Positions 1 to 6,347 are shown, numbered from the stretch's first letter. The stretch is DNA of 6,893 bases from Acidobacteriota bacterium (GCA_021779695.1 JAJYAE010000231.1:1-6893), one strand, 5' to 3'. A program made the numbers and translations. Notes: generated by a model from the sequence alone, not told the origin.

Positions 1-1
1 C

Positions 2-649
2 GGCTGGTATTTCACCCGCCAGTTTGAAAATGAAGCCAATGCCGATATGCACTCACGCACCACGGCGCAGGAGATTCTCCGCGACTTTGAGGGCGAGCCG
101 CTCGATTATTGGGTCACGGGCTTTGGCACAGGCGGAACCTTGAAAGGCGTAGCCCGTGTACTGGCGGAGAAACGCCCAGAGACGAAGGTGGTTGTTTGCG
201 AACCCGAGGATGCGCCCATGCTTTACAGCGGCATTGAGCAGCAGCGCAATGCGGACGGGACTCCTGCCGCCGCGCACCCTTCGTGGAAACCGCACCCGCT
301 GCAGGGCTGGAGCCCTGACTTTGTTGCGAAGCTGGCAGGGGATGCTGCTGCCTCCCATGCAATCCGTGAGGTGCTGCTCATCTCCAATGCGGAAGCGCTC
401 CGCTGCAGCCAGCAATTGGCCCGCAAGGAAGGGATCTTTGTGGGCATCACGGCAGGCGCCACTTTCGCCGGCGGCTTGCAATTGGCTGCGAAGGCGCCGA
501 AAGGTTCCACGATTCTGTGCATGCTTCCCGATACGGGCGAGCGCTATCTCAGCACGCCGCTCTTCGCCGATATCCCCGTGGATATGACGGAAGAAGAGAT
601 TGCAATCTCCCGGTCGACGTCGGGCTGCTGGATGCCGGATCCGCAATAG
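2..649 (+). CDS. Cysteine synthase-type PLP-dependent enzyme, C-terminal part (5' end outside window)
   Basis: Open from the left edge: reading from base 2 gives 215 residues up to the TAG stop. An internal ATG at 47 is not the start, because codons upstream of it already match the family (W-Y-F-T-R-Q-F-E-N-E-A-N-A-D-M-H, equivalent to the QF-N-xN-x-H block of O-acetylserine sulfhydrylases). G-T-G-G-T at about residues 43-47 is the loop that binds the PLP phosphate, and P-D-T-G-E-R-Y-L-S-T near the C-terminus is the other family hallmark. Relatives are about 310-340 aa, so roughly 100 residues, including the PLP-binding lysine, lie outside. Known role of the family: replacing the acetyl group of O-acetylserine with sulfide to form cysteine in the cytoplasm. 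The Q-G-W-S-P-D-F segment fits the CysK-like branch better than cystathionine beta-synthase, and no CBS domain follows. Exact substrate is not provable from this fragment. Confidence 0.88.
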   Translation, partial: GWYFTRQFENEANADMHSRTTAQEILRDFEGEPLDYWVTGFGTGGTLKGVARVLAEKRPETKVVVCEPEDAPMLYSGIEQQRNADGTPAAAHPSWKPHPLQGWSPDFVAKLAGDAAASHAIREVLLISNAEALRCSQQLARKEGIFVGITAGATFAGGLQLAAKAPKGSTILCMLPDTGERYLSTPLFADIPVDMTEEEIAISRSTSGCWMPDPQ

Positions 650-1057
650 GCTGTCGTTGCGTTACATGAGGATTGCCGTATTCTCACCGGGCATGTGCAA
701 TGGCGGATGCGCCGTTGCGCCACTTGCCAGACAGCAGAGGTGCGGCCGTCTGATTGTGAGTGCCCCGTGTCACAGGACGTGTCGGCTCTGCATGTGATAG
801 CATCCGGTTTCTTAGAGGAAGACGCCGTGCGGTGTCGTATCCTTCACCGCCGGGCGCCTGCCGGAGAGCCTCCTGATGGACGAGGAAGACGGCAGACCGG
901 GACCCGTTTCCCGGCAAATCGGACCCGCTGACGCCCAGGTGGACGTCCCCGCGAGTTCCCTGCGTCCTTACCTTTTCTGCACAACTCAACTCACCACGCC
1001 GGGGGGCGTTCCGTGCGCCAGCCGGCCTGCATGCATTGCACATCAAGGAGAAATGCC
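650..1057 (+). other. Gene-free spacer and possible structured 5' leader of the EF-G-2 gene
   Basis: No reading frame here looks like a conserved protein. The short frames present are rich in Arg/Cys/Pro and look like GC-driven noise. I see several local hairpins on the + strand. One is at 816-843, with core stem 821-826/831-836 and loop GTGC. A second is at 858-895, with outer stem CTGCCG/CGGCAG and a small inner stem. A third is at 897-914, a perfect CCGGGA/TCCCGG with 6-nt loop. The fourth is at 996-1009, ACGCC/GGCGT with loop GGGG. None is followed by a T run, so none is a classical terminator for the cysteine synthase gene. No good -35/-10 pair was found. The cluster may be a structured leader for the downstream gene, or chance folding of GC-rich DNA. 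Confidence 0.4.
1045..1050 (+). promoter_or_regulatory. Ribosome binding site of the EF-G-2 gene
   Basis: AAGGAG lies 7 nt before the ATG at 1058 and decides that start over the in-frame upstream ATGs at 1013 and 1031. Those lack a comparable site and would add 15 or 9 residues that do not resemble the family N-terminus. Confidence 0.85.
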
Positions 1058-3199
1058 ATGAAAACGTACCAGGGAAGTGAGATCCGCAACGTAGCTGTAA
1101 TTGGGCATGCGCACAGCGGCAAAACGACATTGATTGCCGCACTGCTGCATGCCGCAAAGATGACGCCGACGCAGGGAAGGGTGGAAGACGGTTCGGCCGT
1201 AACCGCCTATGACGAAGAAGAAGTGGCTCGCGGCACGACGATGCAGAATGCCGTGGCCTTTGCCGAGTGGCAGGGCGTGAAGATCAATTTCGTCGACACG
1301 CCGGGCTTTCATATGTTTTCCCATGAAGCGCGCGCAGCGCTGCTGCCTGTTGAGGCAGCCCTTGTGGTGGTGAATGCGCAAAACGGCGTAGAGGCCGTGA
1401 CCGAGCGCGTGTGGAAGTATGCCGAGGAAGCGAACATTCCCCGCGTGGTAGTGGTGAACCAGATGGATCACCCGAAGGCAGGCGGCGGCAATGGCCTGAG
1501 CGCGCTCATTGACGACCTGCATGAGCGCTGGGGCCGCAATTGCGTACCCGTGCAGCTGCCCATCTCCGATGCGCAGGGATTTCACGGTGTTGTCGACCTG
1601 GTAACGATGGAGGCCTATCACTACACGCCGGGTGGCGATGGGCATGGCAAAGTGACCGGCGAGATTCCCGCGAACCTGGCGGCCCAGGCCAAGGCAGCGC
1701 ATGAAGCATTGGTCGAGCTGGTAGCCGAGGGCAAAGATGAACTGATGGAAGAGTTCTTCGCCGAGGGCACCATTCCCGAAAAGCATCTGATCGCTGCGCT
1801 TCATGAAGCGATTCGCGAAGACCGCATCTTCCCTGTGCTTTTCGCCAGCGGCCTGGCCAATATGGCGGCCGATCATCTGCTGGATTTCATCAAAGTCTAT
1901 GCACCCGCGCCCATCGAGCGCGCACCCTTTGCCGTTAAAGCTCCGGCGGCGCAGGCTGCGGCAGAGAGCGCGAGCACCAGCGATGCCAAGCTGGCGCTGC
2001 GCCGTGTGGATGACGCGGAGCCCCCTGCCCTGGTGGTGTTTAAGACCATGACAGATCCCTTTGCCGGCCGTATCAGCTTCTTCAAAGTGGTGAGCGGCAT
2101 CATCAAGAACGACGCGACCGTGGAGAACTATACGCGTCGTGGTCAGGAACGTCTTTCGCACCTGAGCGTGATGCAGGGACGAAAAGCGGTAGAGGTTGCC
2201 GAACTGCATGCGGGCGATCTTGGCGCGGTGGCCAAGCTGCGCGACACGCTGACCGGCGATACGTTAGGTCCAAAGGGCGCCGAAATCCAGATTGAGCTGG
2301 CTCCTCTGCCTGAGCCTGCCATGACCTACGCGATCGAGCCAAAGTCGCGCGCCGATGAAGACAAGTTGGCCCCGGCGATCCACAAGCTGATGGAAGAGGA
2401 CCTGCTGATTCGCTTCTTTCGCGATCCGCAAACCAGTGAATTCCTGATTGCCGGCGCGGGTCAACCCCACATCGAGTCCATCGTGAGCCGGCTCAAGAAG
2501 CGCTACCACGCCGAGGTCACGCTGAAGTCACCGAAGGTGCCTTATCGCGAAACCATTCGGGGCCGCGCTGATGCACAGGGGCGCCACAAAAAACAGACCG
2601 GCGGCCACGGCCAGTTTGGCGACTGCAAGATAAGGATGGAGCCTTTACCGCGCGGCGGCGGCTTCGAGTTTGCGAATGAAATCTTCGGCGGGGCAATTCC
2701 AAGGCAGTTTGTTCCCGCGGTCGAAAAGGGCATTGTGGAATCGGCTGCGCGCGGATATTTGGCGGGCTATCCGGTCGTTGATTTTAAGGTGACGGTCTAC
2801 GACGGCAGCTATCACGACGTCGATTCCAATGAAATGTCGTTCAAGATGGCCGGTAGACTTGCCTTCCGCAAATGCATGGAACAGGCCAGGCCCTGTCTGC
2901 TCGAACCCATTATGAAGGTCGAAATCGAAGCTCCGGATGAATTTGCCGGAACCCTGATGGGCGACCTGAACAGCCGCCGGGGACGCGTGCAGGGCATGGA
3001 TACGCGCGGCCGCACCACGATCATCAACGCTGAGGTGCCGATGGCTGAGATGCTGACCTATGGCACGCACCTGACCTCGATTACGCAGGGCAAGGGCAGT
3101 TATCGCATGGAAGTGAACCACTACGACATCGTCCCGCAACCCGTGGCCGAAAAAATTCTGGCCAACGCCAAGCGTCCCGTTGAAGTGGAAGAGGAATAA
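1058..3199 (+). CDS. Elongation factor G-like translational GTPase (EF-G-2 type paralogue)
   Basis: A complete 713-aa protein with the full five-domain EF-G plan. The G domain (about 1-285) has P-loop G-H-A-H-S-G-K-T at 16-23, D-T-P-G at 80-83 and N-Q-M-D at 134-137. Domain II is about 325-405, III about 418-488, IV about 490-612 and V about 614-700. Domain IV keeps K-K-Q-T-G-G-H-G-Q-F-G (511-521) and the tip histidine block Y-H-D-V-D-S (His586). Domain V keeps L-N-S-R-R-G-R (637-643). The sequence matches the EF-G-2 subfamily (e.g. Thermus EF-G-2, with a G-H-A-G-S-G-K-T P-loop) better than canonical FusA (A-H-I-D-A-G-K-T). Relatives bind GTP and ribosomes, but their cellular role is poorly defined. 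Odd points: the residue after D-T-P-G is Phe instead of the catalytic His of canonical EF-G, and the G4 motif has Gln for Lys. An Ala-rich linker (about 289-325) joins domains I and II. No rpsL/rpsG/tuf neighbours are visible, consistent with a secondary copy. It was probably cytoplasmic and transcribed alone, since the next gene is convergent. Confidence 0.9.
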   Translation: MKTYQGSEIRNVAVIGHAHSGKTTLIAALLHAAKMTPTQGRVEDGSAVTAYDEEEVARGTTMQNAVAFAEWQGVKINFVDTPGFHMFSHEARAALLPVEAALVVVNAQNGVEAVTERVWKYAEEANIPRVVVVNQMDHPKAGGGNGLSALIDDLHERWGRNCVPVQLPISDAQGFHGVVDLVTMEAYHYTPGGDGHGKVTGEIPANLAAQAKAAHEALVELVAEGKDELMEEFFAEGTIPEKHLIAALHEAIREDRIFPVLFASGLANMAADHLLDFIKVYAPAPIERAPFAVKAPAAQAAAESASTSDAKLALRRVDDAEPPALVVFKTMTDPFAGRISFFKVVSGIIKNDATVENYTRRGQERLSHLSVMQGRKAVEVAELHAGDLGAVAKLRDTLTGDTLGPKGAEIQIELAPLPEPAMTYAIEPKSRADEDKLAPAIHKLMEEDLLIRFFRDPQTSEFLIAGAGQPHIESIVSRLKKRYHAEVTLKSPKVPYRETIRGRADAQGRHKKQTGGHGQFGDCKIRMEPLPRGGGFEFANEIFGGAIPRQFVPAVEKGIVESAARGYLAGYPVVDFKVTVYDGSYHDVDSNEMSFKMAGRLAFRKCMEQARPCLLEPIMKVEIEAPDEFAGTLMGDLNSRRGRVQGMDTRGRTTIINAEVPMAEMLTYGTHLTSITQGKGSYRMEVNHYDIVPQPVAEKILANAKRPVEVEEE

Positions 3200-3209
3200 C
3201 TGGAAGGCT

Positions 3210-3251
3210 GAATCATCGCCGGGCACTAGTCATAGCGCTCGGTGATGATTC
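3210..3251. terminator. Shared hairpin at the convergent 3' ends of EF-G-2 and the reductase
   Basis: GAATCATCGCCG (3210-3221) pairs with CGGTGATGATTC (3240-3251) with a single G-T wobble. Three more pairs (3222-3224 with 3237-3239, one of them a wobble) leave a 12-nt loop. It begins 11 nt after the EF-G-2 stop and extends into the last codons of the oppositely oriented reductase. In the reductase transcript two wobbles become A-C mismatches, so the fold favours the EF-G-2 transcript. No T tract follows on either strand. It is therefore a terminator or 3'-end stabiliser candidate, not a textbook intrinsic terminator. Confidence 0.45.
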
Positions 3252-3978
3252 CCTTGCGATTCCATCCCAGCGCCTTCAGTTGCTCGCGCACGGCGTTGAT
3301 CATTGGACTCAAGCCGCAGACATACGCGTGGATCTCAATCTCAGGCCCAGCCGCGCTGGTTTGGTGCTCCTGCGCAATGTGCACCGCATGCTCCTGCACG
3401 TAGCCGCGCAGACCTTTCCAATCCTCTGTTGCGCGGCTGAGAGTCGGAAGGTAGTGGAAGTTTGCGTGCCGTGCCGCGATGGCCTCAAACTCTTCGTGAT
3501 AATACAACTCCGTCTCGTGGCGCGTGCCAAAGATCAGCCAGATCTGCCTGCCCTCGCTGCGATCCGGACCGTCGAGAGGGAACAGCCATTGCACAAAGCT
3601 GCGCATCGGCGCCACACCTGTGCCGGTAGCAATCAGAATCGAATCTGTCAGCGGTTGACGCAGAGTAAAGAAGCCAAGCGGCTCCTGGAATGCAAGCGTG
3701 CCGCCCTCCTGCATATCGGACAGGCGATTCGAGAAAAAGCCATCGTCAACGCGGTTTAAACACAGCGCAAAATGATTGCCGTCGGGCCCTGAAGCAATGG
3801 AATAGGCGCGCATTTGCTGCTTTCCGTCGGCATCCTCTGCCACTGCTGAGACAAATTGCCCCGGCGTGAAAGCCAGCTCTCTTCGGTCTTCCAACTCAAA
3901 CTCAAGATGAAAACATTGCGCCCTTTCTGATAGGCATCGCTTGTGAATCAGCCGCGCTGTCAGCAGTTCTCGAGTCAC
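3226..3978 (-). CDS. Ferredoxin/flavodoxin-NADP reductase-like FAD/NAD(P) oxidoreductase
   Basis: With the GTG at 3978 the protein is 250 aa, the normal size for a two-domain FNR-type flavoenzyme. The FAD domain carries R-A-Y-S-I-A-S (57-63), the flavin-binding R-x-Y-S-x-x-S/T motif, and E-P-L-G-F-F (99-104). The NAD(P) domain carries G-T-G-V-A-P-M-R-S-F (119-128), the pyrophosphate loop, and C-G-L-S-P-M-I (221-227). It ends in E-R-Y-D. There is no 2Fe-2S domain, signal peptide or membrane segment. It should pass electrons from NAD(P)H through FAD to a separate carrier or acceptor in the cytoplasm; which one cannot be told. The frame stays open to an ATG at 4077. That version adds 33 residues without family similarity, has no ribosome binding site, and would overlap the promoter candidate at 4025-4054. 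I therefore prefer GTG 3978 (GAGAG four bases upstream), but the start is not certain. The 3' end is convergent with EF-G-2, 26 nt apart. Confidence 0.85.
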   Translation of the reverse strand: MTRELLTARLIHKRCLSERAQCFHLEFELEDRRELAFTPGQFVSAVAEDADGKQQMRAYSIASGPDGNHFALCLNRVDDGFFSNRLSDMQEGGTLAFQEPLGFFTLRQPLTDSILIATGTGVAPMRSFVQWLFPLDGPDRSEGRQIWLIFGTRHETELYYHEEFEAIAARHANFHYLPTLSRATEDWKGLRGYVQEHAVHIAQEHQTSAAGPEIEIHAYVCGLSPMINAVREQLKALGWNRKGIITERYD

Positions 3979-4024
3979 AGGGCTCTCGCATTCTTGAATT
4001 AAGGCCCATGCAGGCGCCACGTGC

Positions 4025-4054
4025 AGTATCGCGACCAGGCATCCAGGCTGGCAA
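4025..4054 (-). promoter_or_regulatory. Promoter candidate for the reductase gene
   Basis: Read on the minus strand: TTGCCA (4049-4054, 5/6 to the sigma-70 -35), an 18-nt spacer, then GATACT (4025-4030, 4/6 to the -10). Transcription would start near 4018, leaving a leader of about 40 nt before the GTG at 3978. An 11-bp near-palindrome, ACGAC-T-GTCGT (4058-4068), sits just upstream of the -35 and could be an operator. The call rests on consensus matching only. Confidence 0.4.
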
Positions 4055-4162
4055 GCGACGACTGTCGTTACGTGCATGGGTTTGTCGAAATGTTTTCGGA
4101 AGAACTAAGTGAACTTATCGTTGCCAGGTGATCGCATCCGCTGTCATCCTGCATCAATCAAA

Positions 4163-4420
4163 ATGAGTTATCCTGTCTATATGGCATCTCAATCGATACT
4201 CGCCCAGATTGATGCGGAGATTGCAAAGCTGGTTGAAGCTCGCAAGATCCTCGCAAAAGTCACCTTGCTTGGCGGCACGAACATTGCTCGAGTGGTGAAG
4301 AAAGTTTCGGCAAAGTCGCCAAGAAAGCGCGTCCTCAGTCCCGAGGCTCGCAAGCGTATTGCAGATGCGCAGCGCCGCCGCTGGGCCGCGCAGCGCGCCA
4401 GGAGCAAGAAGGAAGCTTGA
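4163..4420 (+). CDS. Small basic protein with C-terminal SPEARKRI...RRRW motif (histone-tail-like)
   Basis: From ATG 4163 this is an 85-aa, strongly basic protein. The N-terminal half (about residues 10-30, S-I-L-A-Q-I-D-A-E-I onward) looks like a short amphipathic helix. The second half is rich in Lys, Arg, Ala and Ser and ends with L-S-P-E-A-R-K-R-I-A-D-A-Q-R-R-R-W. Similar short Lys/Arg-rich proteins with this tail recur in Acidobacteriota and some Proteobacteria and are usually annotated hypothetical. DNA or RNA binding is an inference from charge, not shown. The start is uncertain. GTG 4109 has a GGAAGA site 5 nt upstream and would give 103 aa. ATG 4181 would give 79 aa, beginning right before the helix. 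ATG 4163 and 4181 lack a clear ribosome binding site. I chose 4163 as a compromise that leaves room for promoters toward the divergent reductase. It converges on the regulator gene, with 32 nt between stops. Confidence 0.65.
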   Translation: MSYPVYMASQSILAQIDAEIAKLVEARKILAKVTLLGGTNIARVVKKVSAKSPRKRVLSPEARKRIADAQRRRWAAQRARSKKEA

Positions 4421-4427
4421 TCTGTCC

Positions 4428-4451
4428 TGATTGCGTTGGATCTCTCAATCA
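4428..4451. terminator. Weak hairpin between convergent genes
   Basis: TGATTG (4428-4433) and CAATCA (4446-4451) are perfectly complementary around a 12-nt loop, filling the 32-nt gap between the small basic gene and the regulator stop. It is AT-rich, only 6 bp long and not followed by a T run, so it is a weak candidate for a two-way 3'-end structure. Confidence 0.22.
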
Positions 4452-4452
4452 C

Positions 4453-5736
4453 TTACCAGGTTTCAATTGCCAGGACGTTTGGCGGGCCCGAGTGGCCTTG
4501 AATCACCTGAGTCTCAATAACCGCCTCGAGGTTCTTGTGAGCCCAGTCTGCAGGAGCCTTGGCTAAAAGTGAATTGAGATAAACGGGGTTGTAGAGAATC
4601 TCGCCGGCTGCTTCCGTGCCTTCCTCTGAGATTCCGGCCGCGATAATCACCGGCTGTCCCGTGGTCTTGTCCTGGATGCGCGCGACAATCGCGTAGTCGC
4701 GCGCGAGCTTCTCATAGGGCAAATCCCATGCCGTTGCCCACGTGGTCTTCTTGTTACTCTTGCGGTCTACCAGCAACGCGACTCCATCCTGGGATTCAAA
4801 GCCGAAGCGCAAATGCTGGGTCACGCGCAGGGTCCAGATATTGTCGAATGCTCCGATCAATACGACCGGCCCTTCGCGCAACTGCTCAAATGTGGCTTCT
4901 GACGCCGGCTCCACGCGAAACGTTTTACGCCGCATCTCCAGTGCGGCAGCCGTGCGCGTCAAAGTGATGACGTCGGCCAGCGCCAGGTTGCCGGAGTAAT
5001 GAAGCCGGACGTAAAGCTTCTCCGGCTCGGAGGGCGGCACCGGCGCATTCATATCGTTGATTTCATCGAGATCGATATTTTTTGCGGGCTCACCCAGGCA
5101 GAAAGTTGCCGGGTTCGCGCTCGATGTCACCGGCTGCCAGAAGATGTCAATATTCGAGGGTTTCGGCGGCGGTGGAACCGGCGGATAGTGGCGTCCAACA
5201 TCCACACCCGCTGCGCCGGCGATGAGGACAAGCAGCACGGCGAGAATCCATCGGGGGCGCAAAGCATGCGCAGTGGAGGCTGAGCTGTTGCCGGGCGCCT
5301 CGACAGCCTGCAACGTCTGCAGCGTGTTCTCCGGCCCTGGTTGCGCTGTGGGAGGCAGCTCAGACGCTCGGAACACCGGCACATAAGTTCCGATCGGCAG
5401 CTCGACCACCAGTTCTCCCGCGTGGGCTACGTCGTAGTAGTACTGGGAGAGACGCTTGCGAACTTCCCCGGCCGTGATACGGACCACCGGGTCGGCGTTG
5501 GCATCGTAACTGGGAGAGCGTCCGAAGACCTCGATGCCAATCATGCGTTCCTTCAGGTCAGATGTGTTCCCCAGCAGGGTCTGCTCCACAACATAGGTCA
5601 GCAACGCGGGGTAGCGCTTGCTGTTGGCAAACAACGGGTGGGCGACAAGACGGCTCAGCTGCTCGCGGACCCCAACCGGATCGACGAGACTCTCCGGGCC
5701 CTCATTGTCCTGCGCGGTCTTGGGCGCAATGGCCAT
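4453..5736 (-). CDS. Membrane-anchored one-component regulator of an acidobacterial paralogue family
   Basis: A 427-aa protein with three parts. Residues about 20-123 are a cytoplasmic domain with the signature L-K-E-R-M-I-G-I-E-V-F-G-R (61-73), Y-D-A-N-A-D-P-V-V-R (77-86) and P-I-G-T-Y-V-P-V-F-R (114-123). I know this domain from the N-termini of acidobacterial adenylate-cyclase-like and TPR proteins, where it is treated as winged-helix-like and presumed DNA-binding. A linker leads to one transmembrane helix (about 164-180), preceded by R-P-R (160-162) and followed by a proline-rich stretch. This is the N-in/C-out topology of ToxR/CadC-type regulators. The C-terminal domain (about 196-427) is extracytoplasmic, with V-V-L-I-G-A-F-D-N-I-W-T-L-R (291-304) and A-I-V-A-R-I-Q-D (349-356). 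Its ligand is unknown. The start ATG is supported by AAGGAG (5744-5749 on the minus strand), 7 nt upstream. The gene is divergent from a secreted beta-glucosidase, which suggests but does not prove a carbohydrate-related target. Signalling across the membrane is inferred from architecture. Confidence 0.78.
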   Translation of the reverse strand: MAIAPKTAQDNEGPESLVDPVGVREQLSRLVAHPLFANSKRYPALLTYVVEQTLLGNTSDLKERMIGIEVFGRSPSYDANADPVVRITAGEVRKRLSQYYYDVAHAGELVVELPIGTYVPVFRASELPPTAQPGPENTLQTLQAVEAPGNSSASTAHALRPRWILAVLLVLIAGAAGVDVGRHYPPVPPPPKPSNIDIFWQPVTSSANPATFCLGEPAKNIDLDEINDMNAPVPPSEPEKLYVRLHYSGNLALADVITLTRTAAALEMRRKTFRVEPASEATFEQLREGPVVLIGAFDNIWTLRVTQHLRFGFESQDGVALLVDRKSNKKTTWATAWDLPYEKLARDYAIVARIQDKTTGQPVIIAAGISEEGTEAAGEILYNPVYLNSLLAKAPADWAHKNLEAVIETQVIQGHSGPPNVLAIETW

Positions 5737-5756
5737 GCCCCTGCTCCTTCACATCC

Positions 5757-5794
5757 GCTCTCAAAGCGGCGACTTGCCGCTCCAGGGAGAGAGC
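5757..5794 (-). promoter_or_regulatory. Two-tier hairpin in the regulator leader, just upstream of its ribosome binding site
   Basis: Outer stem GCTCTC (5757-5762) pairs with GAGAGC (5789-5794). Inner stem AGCGGC (5765-5770) pairs with GCCGCT (5776-5781) around a 5-nt loop. An asymmetric internal loop (2 nt and 7 nt) separates them. All 12 pairs are Watson-Crick, so it folds in RNA from either strand. On the regulator transcript it ends 7 nt before AAGGAG. It could influence translation or mRNA stability; no known riboswitch class is recognised. Confidence 0.35.
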
Positions 5795-5953
5795 ACACAA
5801 GATGACTCTTCGCTGAGTGGATTTCGGGCTGCCTTGGCCCGCACACGAGCGTGATCCTGGAATCGATGTTCTCGCAATCCGTTTGCCGCCGTCAGCCATC
5901 CCATCACGGCAATTTTCCCATCTCTTTTCAGCAGTTTTCGGATTGCAATAGGT

Positions 5954-5982
5954 ATCATACGTCCACGTAATGTCGCTGTCTA
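5954..5982 (-). promoter_or_regulatory. Sigma-70-like promoter for the regulator gene
   Basis: On the minus strand, TAGACA (5977-5982) matches the -35 consensus at 5 of 6 positions and TATGAT (5954-5959) matches the -10 at 5 of 6, with the ideal 17-nt spacer. Transcription would begin near 5947, giving a leader of about 210 nt before the regulator ATG at 5736. This is the best promoter match in the window. Confidence 0.6.
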
Positions 5983-6182
5983 TACTGGATTAAGTTAAAT
6001 CATTCAAGCAAGTTGCATTTTTTCACAGCGATTTGGTACCCGATGGAACCTACTAGCGCCTTCGAGTGCCCACTACATTGGTTTCGGTCCAGAAAAGGTG
6101 TCAACGGCAACCCTGTGCGAAGAAGAGATTCTTCAATCGGTCCGTGTGCATGATGGCACATTTTCTTGTGATTGCGGCTCCT

Positions 6183-6246
6183 CGCCCCTCCGATTCGCCA
6201 GATCTGGATTGCATCCAGGCGGGACGTTTCGGGGGGCGCTTTTTTT
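6183..6246 (+). terminator. Intrinsic-terminator-like element in the beta-glucosidase upstream region
   Basis: CGCCCCTC (6183-6190) pairs with GGGGGGCG (6231-6238), with one T-G wobble. One base later comes a run of seven T (6240-6246). The 40-nt loop is itself structured: TGGAT (6205-6209) pairs with ATCCA (6213-6217) across a 3-nt loop, flanked by CGCC (6196-6199)/GGCG (6218-6221). No + strand coding gene precedes it in the spacer. It therefore either ends a small RNA transcribed from the spacer or attenuates the glucosidase transcript, 119 nt before that start codon. Confidence 0.5.
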
Positions 6247-6347
6247 GTGCGGAAGGAACCGCTGGGGTGTGGGGCCTGCCAGGGTTGCGGGTTCGTGGAA
6301 CTCGATTCGGTTTGACTGGGAAAGATCGCGTATTTGGCCATTGACAG

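Noticed and set aside
873..886. CTGATG followed by GA-rich bases, resembling a hammerhead ribozyme core
   Set aside because: The invariant CUGANGA core is broken (CTGATGG), and no matching GAAA segment with a flanking cleavage triplet and stems could be placed.
684..1157. 157-codon minus-strand frame across the spacer upstream of EF-G-2
   Set aside because: No recognisable domain, no ribosome binding site, composition of GC-driven noise, and it runs into the EF-G-2 gene.
1043..2209. Long minus-strand open frame (388 codons) opposite the EF-G-2 gene
   Set aside because: It is rich in His, Arg, Gln and Cys, has no family resemblance and lies wholly antisense to a clearly conserved gene. Codon bias of the EF-G-2 gene explains its openness.
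5761..5958. 65-codon minus-strand frame upstream of the regulator
   Set aside because: Its ATG lies inside the predicted -10 hexamer, there is no ribosome binding site, and the product resembles nothing known.
6000..6246. Considered 6S RNA, SRP RNA and common riboswitches for the structured spacer
   Set aside because: No signature was found: no SRP loop GGTCAGGTCC...GGAAG, no 6S closing stem with central bubble, no conserved cobalamin, SAM, TPP, glycine or cyclic-di-GMP cores.
6288..6304. GGGTTCGTGGAACTC looks like a tRNA T-arm
   Set aside because: The T-loop pattern GGTTCGANTCC is not met, the loop is only 3 nt, and no acceptor, D or anticodon arms are present upstream.
6341..6346. Perfect TTGACA -35 hexamer just before the beta-glucosidase ribosome binding site
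   Set aside because: A -10 at normal spacing would fall inside the coding sequence after the start codon, and none is present. It is likely a chance match.
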